In this document: one piece after another, positions 32,322 through 39,948 of the stretch | Position numbering within the stretch: position 1 is the first letter of the stretch | Layout: every line of letters begins with the position of its first letter | Assembly: GCF_001428125.1 (NCBI RefSeq) | Contig: NZ_LMSM01000006.1 | Span: forward strand, 186,001 to 250,000 | Direction: 5' to 3' | Origin: Nocardioides sp. Soil774 | GTDB lineage: Bacteria > Actinomycetota > Actinomycetes > Propionibacteriales > Nocardioidaceae | DNA length: 64,000 nucleotides | Notes under the pieces: generated by a model | What the model was told of the DNA's origin: nothing | Databases searched by the model: none | The model's input: the letters and a program-made list of their open reading frames with translations, nothing else | Translations under genes and position numbers: made by a program

Positions 32322-33077
32322 TCAGCCGCGGGCCAGCTCGTCGAGGAGCATCCCGGCACCCGGGTCGGTCGGCGGCAGGCCCTCGATCCACACCCGGACC
32401 GACGGCCCGGACCCTGCCTCGACCCCGTCGAGCAGGGTGCGCAGCACGCGCACGCGCCGCCCGAGCCGGTCGTCGCGGCGCGTCAGCACCGCGACGCGGT
32501 GCATGCCCAGTCGCGCGACCGTCTCGTCGCGCACGAACGCGGTGCGTGCCAGCTCGCCGGTGCGCGCCAGTCGCATCGCGCGGGTGAAGTGGTCGCCCGC
32601 CTCCTCCGACGGGTCGTCGCCCAGCGGCATCGCCACGACCACGAGCGCGTGGTGGCCGGCGCCGCCCTCAGCGCTGCCGAGGCGGTAGAGCTCGGACAGC
32701 CGGCTGCGCAGGTGCGCCTGGCTCGACAACCCCGTCAGCGGGTCCTCGCACGAGAGCTGGTGGAGGTAGCCCAGGGTGGTCTCGCTCCACGCGGTCAGCA
32801 CCGCCGCCACCACGTCGTACGACGGGTCGCTGTCGCCCAGCGTGCGCCACGTGGTGCGCAGGCCCTCGAGCGTCTCCTCCACCGAGGCACCGTCGCGGGC
32901 CAGGTCCTGGCCCGCGACGCCACATGCCTGGAGGACGTCCGTCCCCGAGGTGAGCGCCTCCCCCACTGCCTCGAACCGGTGCGGCAACCCCGACCGCACG
33001 GCAGGCTGTGGCCCGCTCACCTCGGGAACGGCAACCGCAGCTCGTCGCCCACGCGTGGCGAAGATCTTCACGGCCAC
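32322..33077 (-). CDS. Degenerate GGDEF-like protein
   Basis: The 251-residue protein has a helical N-terminal half and, from about residue 110, the segment LSCEDPLTGLSSQAHLRSRLSELY, which is the conserved entrance of a GGDEF (diguanylate cyclase) domain (D-P-L-T-G-L-x-N/S). The later GGDEF signature is absent: the expected hairpin reads VARLGMHRVAVLTRRD. It should therefore not make cyclic di-GMP and may be a binding or scaffold protein, or a relic. The GTG start at 33077 has no clear ribosome site; the plus-strand sigma gene is divergent. Confidence 0.65.
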   Translation of the reverse strand: MAVKIFATRGRRAAVAVPEVSGPQPAVRSGLPHRFEAVGEALTSGTDVLQACGVAGQDLARDGASVEETLEGLRTTWRTLGDSDPSYDVVAAVLTAWSETTLGYLHQLSCEDPLTGLSSQAHLRSRLSELYRLGSAEGGAGHHALVVVAMPLGDDPSEEAGDHFTRAMRLARTGELARTAFVRDETVARLGMHRVAVLTRRDDRLGRRVRVLRTLLDGVEAGSGPSVRVWIEGLPPTDPGAGMLLDELARG

Positions 33078-33255
33078 CCCCTCCGGATCCAGTCATGCTC
33101 AGTGGTGTGACGTGACGCACCGGCGTCCATGACGCGGACCAGAGGCGAAAAATCACGATTCACCTCGACAGGTCCCCCATCCGGCCCGCGAGGTCTACAG
33201 TCTCAAGGGTCCTGGCGGCCACGCCGGGAACTGCGCCCGGGAAGCGTCGATCCAC

Positions 33256-34938
33256 ATGAGCATTGCCACCAGCGTCGAAGCGCCGAGCGACGCCGAGCTG
33301 ATCTCGGCGGTCCGCGGCGGGGACATCGACGCCTACGGCACGCTCTTCGAGCGCCACGTCGACGCAGCCCGACGCCTCGCGCGCCAGCTCGTGCAGCCCG
33401 GCGACGCCGAGGACCTGGTCTCCGAGGCGTTCGTCAAGGTGCTCGGCGTGCTGCAGCGCGGCGGTGGGCCCGACGTGGCGTTCCGCGCCTACCTGCTCAC
33501 CTCCGTGCGCCGCCTCCAGGTCGACCGGTTCCGTGCCGGCGCCAGGCTGCACACGACCGACGACATGGAGGCCTTCGACCCCGGGGTGCCATTCCGCGAC
33601 ACGGCCGTGGAGGGCTTCGAGAGCGCTGCGGCGGCCCGGGCCTTCGCCTCGCTGCCCGAGCGCTGGCAGCTCGTCCTGTGGCACACCGAGGTCGAGGGCG
33701 ACAGGCCCGCCGACATCGCCCCGCTGCTCGGGATGAGCGCCAACTCGGTCTCGGCGCTGGCCTACCGCGCCCGCGAGGGGCTGCGCCAGGCCTTCCTCAC
33801 CCAGCACGTCGCCGAGCTCGAGGAGGACGCCTGTCGCTGGACGCACGGGCAGCTCGGCGCCTATGTCCGCGGTGGCATCTCGAGGCGGGACGCCACCAAG
33901 GTCGAGGACCACCTCGGCGAGTGCCGCTCCTGCATGGCGGTCTACCTCGAGCTCACCGAGGTCAACAGCAACCTCGGCGCCCTGCTCGCACCGCTGCTGC
34001 TCGGCGGCCTTGCCACCGCCTACGTCGGCGGGGCGGCCGCCACCGGCGCTGCTCACGTCGGTCTGGGCGTGCTCGCCGGGCGCATCCGCGACCTCGTGGC
34101 CGGCAACGCCGGCACGGCCGCGGTGGCCGGGGTCGCCGCGAGCACGATGGTCGTCGCCGGCGGGCTCGCGCTCGGGCTGCACGGCCCCGACCGCACCACC
34201 TCCGATCCCGCCGCGCAGCGCCCGGCCACGTCCGCCACCACCTCCGCCACCACGTCCGCGGCACCGTCCTCCGCACCCGGGTCGCCGCAGGGCCGCACCC
34301 GGCGCTCCGGCGGCTCCGTCGTCCTCACGCCCGGCGAGGAGGTCGAGCTGACCCCGGGGACGACCACCACCGACGCCACCACCGACCCCACCACCGACCC
34401 CACCACCAACCCCACGACGACCGATCCCACGACCGACCCGACCTCCGACCCGACGTCGACGCCCACCTCCACCCCCACATCCAGCCCGTCGCCCACGCCG
34501 GGCACCCAGCCCACGGGCACCGCCACCGCGACGCCCACGCAGACGCCCACTCAGACCCCGACCCAGACGCCGACCCAGAGCCCGACCCAGACCCCCACGC
34601 CCACCCCGCCGCCGCCGGCCGCGCCCGGGGCGTCGGTCGGCGGGTCGGTCTCCGGCACGCGACCGACGTACGACGTCGTGGTGCGCGTGGCCGGACTCGG
34701 CCCCGGGGCCACCGCGGTGCTGACCGTGGAGTCGCCCGACGCCCACGTCGTGCGCACCGACGACGGTCGCTGCACCTTCGCCCGGGCTCGCGCGACCTGC
34801 CAGGTCTCGGGTGCCGACCTGACGCCGTTCGCGCTCGAGGTCGTCGCCCCGCAGGGCGCCCAGGTCGTCGCCTCGCTCAGCTCGGCGCAGCCAGACCCCG
34901 ACCCCTCCGACAACACCTGGCGCGCGGTCCTGGGATGA
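33256..34938 (+). CDS. ECF sigma factor fused to a zinc anti-sigma region, membrane helices and an outside domain
   Basis: One 560-residue chain holds a whole signalling unit. Residues 20-95 are sigma region 2 (DAYGTLFERHVDAARRLARQL, then GDAEDLVSEAFVKVL) and 124-180 are region 4 (SLPERWQLVLWHTEVEGDRPADIAPLLG). Residues 190-232 form a zinc anti-sigma motif with C193 and H219-x3-C223-x2-C226. Two hydrophobic segments follow (about 241-258 and 287-308). A Thr/Pro stalk spans about 320-455, and a DUF11-like beta domain ending in DPDPSDNT closes the protein outside. ECF groups with long C-terminal extensions of this kind are known in actinobacteria, but their mechanism is poorly understood. No separate anti-sigma gene is adjacent. 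Confidence 0.88.
   Translation: MSIATSVEAPSDAELISAVRGGDIDAYGTLFERHVDAARRLARQLVQPGDAEDLVSEAFVKVLGVLQRGGGPDVAFRAYLLTSVRRLQVDRFRAGARLHTTDDMEAFDPGVPFRDTAVEGFESAAAARAFASLPERWQLVLWHTEVEGDRPADIAPLLGMSANSVSALAYRAREGLRQAFLTQHVAELEEDACRWTHGQLGAYVRGGISRRDATKVEDHLGECRSCMAVYLELTEVNSNLGALLAPLLLGGLATAYVGGAAATGAAHVGLGVLAGRIRDLVAGNAGTAAVAGVAASTMVVAGGLALGLHGPDRTTSDPAAQRPATSATTSATTSAAPSSAPGSPQGRTRRSGGSVVLTPGEEVELTPGTTTTDATTDPTTDPTTNPTTTDPTTDPTSDPTSTPTSTPTSSPSPTPGTQPTGTATATPTQTPTQTPTQTPTQSPTQTPTPTPPPPAAPGASVGGSVSGTRPTYDVVVRVAGLGPGATAVLTVESPDAHVVRTDDGRCTFARARATCQVSGADLTPFALEVVAPQGAQVVASLSSAQPDPDPSDNTWRAVLG
34361..34620 (+). repeat. Low-complexity tandem repeats coding a Thr/Pro stalk
   Basis: Short imperfect repeats coding TTDPTTDPT and TQTPTQTPT units fill this stretch of the sigma-fusion gene. 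The unit is mostly 12 bases. The number of repeats is likely to vary between strains and could change stalk length. Confidence 0.75.
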
Positions 34939-34991
34939 GCCACGGCCGCGGCCGCCTCCCTGCGGGCGGGGCGCGGCGCAGGCGCATCGTG

Positions 34992-34997
34992 TAGACA
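34992..34997 (+). promoter_or_regulatory. -10-like hexamer of the DoxX gene
   Basis: TAGACA lies six bases before ATG 35004. The last base departs from the usual T. Confidence 0.35.
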
Positions 34998-35003
34998 GGG
35001 GAC

Positions 35004-35534
35004 ATGACGATCACTCGGCTGCTCGCCCGTCCCATGCTGGCCTCGATCTTCGTCGCCGGGGGCATCAACGCGCTGAAGAACACCGAGGCGCACGCCGCCA
35101 AGGCCAAGAAGGTCACCGACCGCGTCGTGCCCCTCGCCCAGCAGGCCGTGCCCGGTGCGCCGATCCCGACGGACCCGCAGACCCTCGTGCGGATCAACGC
35201 CGGCGCGCAGATCCTCGCCGCCGCGGCGCTCGCCACGGGCCGCGCGCCCCGCCTGAGCTCCGCCGTGCTCGCCGCCTCCCTCGTGCCGACCACCCTCGCC
35301 GGGCACGCCTTCTGGGAGGAGAGCGACGCGCAGGCCAAGGCCGCCCAGCGCCTGCAGTTCTTCAAGAACACCTCCGTCCTCGGCGGCCTGCTGCTGGCGG
35401 CGGTCGACACCGAGGGCAAGCCCGGCCTGGCCTGGCGCGCGCGTCGCGCCGCCGCCGACGTGCGCCGGGAGGCACGTCAGGTCGCCAAGGACGCCAGGCG
35501 CGAGGCCAAACTGGCCAAGGCCCAGCTGACCTGA
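35004..35534 (+). CDS. DoxX family membrane protein
   Basis: The 176-residue protein has four hydrophobic segments (about 8-20, 60-80, 85-105 and 118-135) and the DoxX-type opening LLARPMLASIFVAGGINALKN. Related mycobacterial proteins form a membrane complex with superoxide dismutase and a thiosulfate sulfurtransferase. Here the C-terminal 35 residues are a highly charged helix (RRAAADVRREARQVAKDARREAKLAK) that probably lies in the cytoplasm. It ends 18 bases before aroA, but aroA has its own leaderless promoter in that gap. Confidence 0.82.
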   Translation: MTITRLLARPMLASIFVAGGINALKNTEAHAAKAKKVTDRVVPLAQQAVPGAPIPTDPQTLVRINAGAQILAAAALATGRAPRLSSAVLAASLVPTTLAGHAFWEESDAQAKAAQRLQFFKNTSVLGGLLLAAVDTEGKPGLAWRARRAAADVRREARQVAKDARREAKLAKAQLT

Positions 35535-35540
35535 CCTCGA

Positions 35541-35546
35541 TAGGGT
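35541..35546 (+). promoter_or_regulatory. -10 hexamer of aroA, leaderless
   Basis: TAGGGT precedes GTG 35553 by six bases and fixes the aroA start. Confidence 0.55.
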
Positions 35547-35552
35547 GCGCGG

Positions 35553-36824
35553 GTGAGTGAGCTCTGGCCGGCGCCCCGTCCCCTCGAGCGCGTCGACCGG
35601 GTGGTCTCGCTGCCCGGCAGCAAGTCGCTGACCAACCGCGCGCTGGTGCTCGCGGGCATCGCGGAGGGCCCCAGCGTCGTACGCCGTCCACTGCGCTCGC
35701 GCGACACGCTGCTCATGGCCGCCGCGCTGACCTCCCTCGGCACGCGTGTCGAGGACACCGCGGACGGCGACTGGGAGGTGACGCCCGGCGCCTTCGACCG
35801 GGACGCCGCCATCGACTGCGGCCTCGCCGGCACGGTGATGCGCTTCGTCCCGCCGATCGCCGGGCTCGGCACCGCGCTGGTCTCCTTCGACGGCGACCCG
35901 CACATGCGCCTGCGCCCGATCGGCCAGGTGCTCTCGGCCCTCCGCGACCTCGGCGTCTCGATCCAGGGTGACTCCCTGCCCTTCTCGATCCACGGCCTCG
36001 GCTCGGTGCCGGGAGGCGTGGTGACCATCGATGCGAGCGCGTCGTCGCAGTTCGTGTCCGCGCTGCTGCTCGCCGGCGCGCGCTACGACGTCGGCGTCGA
36101 CGTGCGCCACGTCGGCAAGCCGGTGCCCTCGCTGCCGCACATCGAGATGACCGTGCAGATGCTGCGCCAGCACGGCGTCGAGGTCGACGACACCGACGCC
36201 AACCGGTGGGCCGTCGCGCCGGGCCCGGTCCGCGCGGTCGACCACGACATCGAGCCCGACCTGTCCAACGCCGCGCCCTTCCTCGCGCTCGGCGCGGCGA
36301 CGGGCGGCCGGGTGACGGTGCGGGGCTGGCCGACGACCACCACCCAGCCGGGCGCCGAGCTGCGCGACATCCTCACCCTGATGGGGTGCGAGGTGAGCCT
36401 GGCGGACGGCGACCTGACCGTGGTCGGGCCCGCCCGGTTGACCGGCGTGGACCTCGACCTGCACGACGTCGGCGAGCTCACCCCCGCGATCGCCGCACTC
36501 TGCGCGCTGGCCGACACCCCCTCCCACCTGCGCGGCGTGGCCCACATCCGTGGGCACGAGACCGACCGGATCGCCGCGCTGGCCACCGAGCTCGGCCGCC
36601 TCGGCGCCGACGTCACCGAGCGCGAGGACGGGCTCTCGATCCGCCCCGCCACCCTGCACGGCGGCACCTTCCACACCTACGCCGACCACCGGATGGCCCA
36701 CGCCGGCGTCATCCTGGGCCTCGCCGTGGACGACGTGCTGGTCGAGGACATCGCGACCACGTCGAAGACGTTCCCCGACTTCGCGACGGCCTGGACCGAC
36801 GCCGTCCACGGGGCGCGCACGTGA
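35553..36824 (+). CDS. aroA: 5-enolpyruvylshikimate-3-phosphate synthase
   Basis: The 423-residue enzyme joins shikimate-3-phosphate and phosphoenolpyruvate in the pathway to chorismate and the aromatic amino acids. The landmarks are all there: [12 protein letters not shown] near residues 16-27, the [11 protein letters not shown] block near 88-98, [13 protein letters not shown] near 165, [11 protein letters not shown] near 332 and [15 protein letters not shown] near 375. The active-site residues Lys, Ser, Asp, Glu, Arg and Lys of the family appear in these blocks. The stop overlaps the rsgA GTG by four bases, so the two are co-translated, as in mycobacteria. Confidence 0.96.
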   Translation: MSELWPAPRPLERVDRVVSLPGSKSLTNRALVLAGIAEGPSVVRRPLRSRDTLLMAAALTSLGTRVEDTADGDWEVTPGAFDRDAAIDCGLAGTVMRFVPPIAGLGTALVSFDGDPHMRLRPIGQVLSALRDLGVSIQGDSLPFSIHGLGSVPGGVVTIDASASSQFVSALLLAGARYDVGVDVRHVGKPVPSLPHIEMTVQMLRQHGVEVDDTDANRWAVAPGPVRAVDHDIEPDLSNAAPFLALGAATGGRVTVRGWPTTTTQPGAELRDILTLMGCEVSLADGDLTVVGPARLTGVDLDLHDVGELTPAIAALCALADTPSHLRGVAHIRGHETDRIAALATELGRLGADVTEREDGLSIRPATLHGGTFHTYADHRMAHAGVILGLAVDDVLVEDIATTSKTFPDFATAWTDAVHGART

Positions 36825-37825
36825 CCGGGCGCTACTCCGAGCACGACCAGGAGCACTACGAGCGCCCCCGTCGCCGCACCCGGCCCCGCACCAAGGACCG
36901 CCCCTCCTACGACGACGCCGTCGATGCCCGCGTGGTCACCGTCGACCGCGGTCGCTTCACGCTCCTGCTCGACGGCCGGCGGGTGATGGCGATGAAGTCG
37001 CGCCCGCTGGGCCGCAAGGGCGTCGTGGTCGGCGACCACGTGCGCGTGGTCGGCGACACCACCGGCGTCGACGGGTCGCTGGCCAGGATCGTGGAGGTCG
37101 TCCCCCGCAGCACCACCCTGCGGCGCACCGCCGACGACGACGACCCCGTCGAGCGGGTGATCGTCTCCAACGCCGACCAGCTCGTCGTGGTGGCCGCGCT
37201 CGCCGACCCCGAGCCGCGCCCCCGGCTGATCGACCGCGCGCTCGTGGCGGCGTACGACGCCGGGATGGCGCCGCTGCTGTGCCTGACCAAGGCCGACCTG
37301 GCCGACCCCGAGACGCTCCTGTCGACCTACCGCTCCCTCGGCGTGCCGTGGGTCGTGACGCAGCTCAAGGGCGAGGGCGCCGGCGACCTGACCGAGCTGC
37401 GCGAGCGCCTGCGCGGGCGCACCAGCGTGATGGTGGGCCACAGCGGCGTGGGAAAGTCCACCCTCGTCAACGCGCTGGTGCCCGACGCCCACCGCGAGGT
37501 CGGGATCGTCAACGCCGTGACCGGCCGCGGTCGCCACACCTCCACCAGCGCCTACCTCCTCGAGCTGCCCGAGGCCGAGGGCTGGATCATCGACACCCCC
37601 GGCATCCGCTCCTTCGGGCTCGCGCACGTGCAGCCGGAGAACCTCATCGAGGCCTTCCCCGACCTCGACGAGATGACCGAGGGGTGTCCGCGCGGCTGCT
37701 CCCACGGCACCGGCGAACCGGAGTGCGGCCTGGACGAGGCCGTCGAGGCCGGCGAGGCCGACCCGGACCGCGTCGAGTCGTTCCGCCGCCTGCTCGCAGC
37801 CCGGGAGGGCGCCACCGACTGGTGA
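36821..37825 (+). CDS. rsgA: Ribosome small-subunit GTPase RsgA
   Basis: The 334-residue GTPase has an N-terminal OB-like domain (about 30-100) and a circularly permuted G domain, in which the G4 motif LTKADL precedes the P-loop [10 protein letters not shown] and then the G3 DTPGIRSFG. The C-terminal zinc site is [16 protein letters not shown]. RsgA tests the decoding centre of the 30S subunit late in its assembly. The N-terminal 30 residues are basic and acidic patches ([21 protein letters not shown]). It follows aroA with an overlap and matches Rv3228 in the mycobacterial order. Confidence 0.95.
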   Translation: MTGRYSEHDQEHYERPRRRTRPRTKDRPSYDDAVDARVVTVDRGRFTLLLDGRRVMAMKSRPLGRKGVVVGDHVRVVGDTTGVDGSLARIVEVVPRSTTLRRTADDDDPVERVIVSNADQLVVVAALADPEPRPRLIDRALVAAYDAGMAPLLCLTKADLADPETLLSTYRSLGVPWVVTQLKGEGAGDLTELRERLRGRTSVMVGHSGVGKSTLVNALVPDAHREVGIVNAVTGRGRHTSTSAYLLELPEAEGWIIDTPGIRSFGLAHVQPENLIEAFPDLDEMTEGCPRGCSHGTGEPECGLDEAVEAGEADPDRVESFRRLLAAREGATDW

Positions 37826-37832
37826 GTGCCCC

Positions 37833-37838
37833 TAGCCT
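37833..37838 (+). promoter_or_regulatory. -10 hexamer of hisN, leaderless
   Basis: TAGCCT precedes ATG 37845 by six bases; the alternative GTG at 37839 would lie directly against it. Confidence 0.5.
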
Positions 37839-37844
37839 GTGGCC

Positions 37845-38735
37845 ATGCCCATCACCGGCTCCAACGACCACACCGACGACCTGCGCCTCGCGCACGTCCT
37901 CGCCGACGACGCGGACTCGCTGACCCAGTCGCGCTTCAAGGCCCTCGACCTGCACGTCATGAGCAAGCCCGACCTCACCCCGGTCACCGACGCCGACCGG
38001 GCCGTCGAGGAGTCCATCCGCCGCACGCTCTCGCGGGTGCGCTCGCGCGACGCCGTGGTCGGCGAGGAGCAGGGCAGCACCGGGCACAGCCAGCGCCGCT
38101 GGATCATCGACCCGATCGACGGCACGAAGAACTTCGTGCGCGGGGTGCCGGTGTGGGCCACGCTCATCGCGCTCGCCATCGACGACGAGGTGGTGCTCGG
38201 CGTCGTCTCGGCCCCGCAGCTGCAGCGCCGGTGGTGGGCCTCGGCGGGCAGCGGCGCCTGGACCGGGCGCTCGCTGCTCAAGGCCACGCGGTGCGAGGTG
38301 TCCGACGTACGCCGCCTCGAGGACGCCTCCCTCAGCTATTCGTCGCTGTCGGGGTGGGACGAGCGCGACCGCCTCGACGACTTCGTGTCGCTGTCGCGGC
38401 GCTGCTGGCGCACCCGCGCCTACGGCGACTTCTGGTCCTACATGCTCCTCGCCGAGGGCGCGGTCGACCTCGCGGCCGAGCCCGAGCTCGAGCTCTACGA
38501 TATGGCGGCGCTCGACGTGATCGTGCGCGAGGCGGGTGGGCGCTTCACCTCCCTCGACGGCACCGACGGCCCGTGGGGCGGCAACGCGCTGGCCTCCAAC
38601 GGCCACCTCCACGACGCCGCGCTGTCCTTCCTCGGAGCGCTCGACGACGACGGCTCGGACCCCGACGTGCCGCGCCGCGGACCCGGCTCGGTCAGCAACC
38701 TGCGCGAGCGGCAGGCCCCGCCCGTCCTGGACTGA
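37845..38735 (+). CDS. hisN: Histidinol-phosphatase, inositol-monophosphatase fold
   Basis: The 296-residue protein has the IMPase metal motifs: a glutamate in VVGEEQGST near 74, WIIDPIDGTKNFVRG near 88-102 and an aspartate in LYDMAALDVIVREAGG near 215-230. This branch, related to Mycobacterium Rv3137, removes phosphate from histidinol phosphate in histidine synthesis. The C-terminal tail of about 45 residues (after SNGHLHDAALSFL) is disordered and acidic. ATG 37845 is chosen because of a -10 hexamer six bases upstream. It lies next to rsgA, not in a his operon. Confidence 0.88.
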   Translation: MPITGSNDHTDDLRLAHVLADDADSLTQSRFKALDLHVMSKPDLTPVTDADRAVEESIRRTLSRVRSRDAVVGEEQGSTGHSQRRWIIDPIDGTKNFVRGVPVWATLIALAIDDEVVLGVVSAPQLQRRWWASAGSGAWTGRSLLKATRCEVSDVRRLEDASLSYSSLSGWDERDRLDDFVSLSRRCWRTRAYGDFWSYMLLAEGAVDLAAEPELELYDMAALDVIVREAGGRFTSLDGTDGPWGGNALASNGHLHDAALSFLGALDDDGSDPDVPRRGPGSVSNLRERQAPPVLD

Positions 38736-38827
38736 CGCGCGGGCGCGGGCCGTTCGGCACTGTCCCTCACGGCCGGGCTTGGCTACGGTGACGCATCAGC
38801 AGTGTCGCCCGACGAGAGGTGCCCACG

Positions 38828-39259
38828 ATGAAGATCAACGACGTCATCCACGCCAAGGCGCAGCAGGCCGTGGTGACCATCAGCCCTGACGCCACCGTGC
38901 GCGAGCTGGTCGCCCTGCTCGCCGAGCACAACGTCGGCGCGCTCGTCGTGAGCGAGGACGGCGAGCGGGTCTCGGGCATCGTCAGCGAGCGCGACGTCGT
39001 ACGCCGCCTGCACGCCGAGGAGGCCGTGCTGGACACCCCCGTCAGCCAGATCATGACCGCCGAGGTGCGCACCTGCACGGGCGGCGACGGCGTCACCGAC
39101 CTCATGCAGACCATGACCGAGCACCGCATCCGGCACGTCCCGGTGGTGGCCGACGGCCGGTTGACCGGCATCATCTCCATCGGTGACGTGGTCAAGAGCC
39201 GCATCGGCGAGCTCGAGTTCGAGCGCGACCAGCTCGACCACTACGTCCACCAGACCTGA
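38828..39259 (+). CDS. Two-CBS-domain protein
   Basis: The 143-residue protein is made of two CBS motifs (about 10-60 and 75-130), each ending in the usual G(I/V)xxxxD pattern: VSGIVSERDVVRRL and LTGIISIGDVVKSRI. Stand-alone CBS pairs bind adenine nucleotides and regulate other proteins. CGAGAGG precedes the ATG by a few bases; an in-frame GTG at 38819 is possible. The partner is unknown. It lies 25 bases before the FKBP gene on the same strand and may share its message. Confidence 0.88.
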   Translation: MKINDVIHAKAQQAVVTISPDATVRELVALLAEHNVGALVVSEDGERVSGIVSERDVVRRLHAEEAVLDTPVSQIMTAEVRTCTGGDGVTDLMQTMTEHRIRHVPVVADGRLTGIISIGDVVKSRIGELEFERDQLDHYVHQT

Positions 39260-39283
39260 CACCCCACCGAACGGAGAAGCACC

Positions 39284-39655
39284 GTGACCCAGAAGCCTGA
39301 CGTCGACCCGCACATGGGCGACGCGCCCGCCGACCTCGAGGTCACCGACCTCGTCGAGGGTGACGGAGCCGAGGCCACCTCCGGCTCGACCGTCTCGGTC
39401 CACTACGTCGGCGTGGCGCACTCCACCGGCGAGGAGTTCGACGCCTCCTACAACCGCGGCACCCCGCTGCAGTTCCGCCTCGGCATCGGCCAGGTCATCT
39501 CCGGCTGGGACACCGGCGTGCAGGGCATGAAGGTCGGCGGCCGCCGTCGCCTCGTCATCCCGCCGCACCTGGGCTACGGCGACCGCGGCGCGGGTGGCGC
39601 GATCAAGCCGGGCGAGACGCTGATCTTCGTGGTGGACCTGCTCGAGGTCCGCTGA
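39284..39655 (+). CDS. FKBP-type peptidyl-prolyl isomerase
   Basis: The 123-residue cytoplasmic protein is a single FKBP domain. Recognisable parts are VSVHYVGVAHSTGEEFDASYNRG, the FRLGIGQVISGWDTGVQGMKVGGRR block and IPPHLGYGDRGAGG, followed by LIFVVDLLEVR. The aromatic pocket residues Tyr, Phe, Asp, Trp and Tyr are all in place. It catalyses cis-trans isomerisation of proline bonds in protein folding. GTG 39284 has the AACGGAGAAG ribosome site. It converges with the S4 gene. Confidence 0.93.
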   Translation: MTQKPDVDPHMGDAPADLEVTDLVEGDGAEATSGSTVSVHYVGVAHSTGEEFDASYNRGTPLQFRLGIGQVISGWDTGVQGMKVGGRRRLVIPPHLGYGDRGAGGAIKPGETLIFVVDLLEVR

Positions 39656-39674
39656 CCACTCCGCAGCGAAACCG

Positions 39675-39929
39675 TCACCAGGGGACGTCGATCTCGACCT
39701 CCCGGGTGGCGACCCGGGCCGCCAGCGGTCCCAGGGTGACCACGTCACCCGGGACCAGCTGGCGGCCCCGTCGCGTCTCCACCTCGTCGTTGACCGTCAC
39801 TGCCCCGTCGGCGATCACCGGCTTGGCCTCGGCGCCGCTCTCGACGAGGTTGGCGAGCTTGAGGAACTGCCCCAGCCGGATGGACTCGTCACGGATCGGG
39901 ACGTCGATGGGCTCGCTGCGCGGTGACAT
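39675..39929 (-). CDS. S4-domain RNA-binding protein
   Basis: The 84-residue protein is one S4 domain of the YbcJ type: IRLGQFLKLANLVESGAEAKPVIADGAVTVNDEVETRRGRQLVPGDVV. Such proteins bind structured RNA; the target is unknown. The ATG at 39929 lies 20 bases from the divergent PLD-like start, and both promoters share the seven bases TAGGGTA between them. Confidence 0.88.
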   Translation of the reverse strand: MSPRSEPIDVPIRDESIRLGQFLKLANLVESGAEAKPVIADGAVTVNDEVETRRGRQLVPGDVVTLGPLAARVATREVEIDVPW

Positions 39930-39934
39930 GTCTC

Positions 39935-39941
39935 TAGGGTA
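39935..39941. promoter_or_regulatory. Shared overlapping -10 element, TAGGGTA
   Basis: Read on plus, TAGGGT (39935-39940) precedes GTG 39949 by eight bases. Read on minus, TACCCT (39941-39936) precedes ATG 39929 by six bases. The two divergent leaderless promoters therefore overlap almost completely and cannot be open at the same time. Confidence 0.6.
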
Positions 39942-39948
39942 GGTGTCC

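Noticed and set aside
34361..34620. A possible CRISPR or minisatellite array
   Set aside because: The repeats are in frame, lack unique spacers and code a Thr/Pro stalk.
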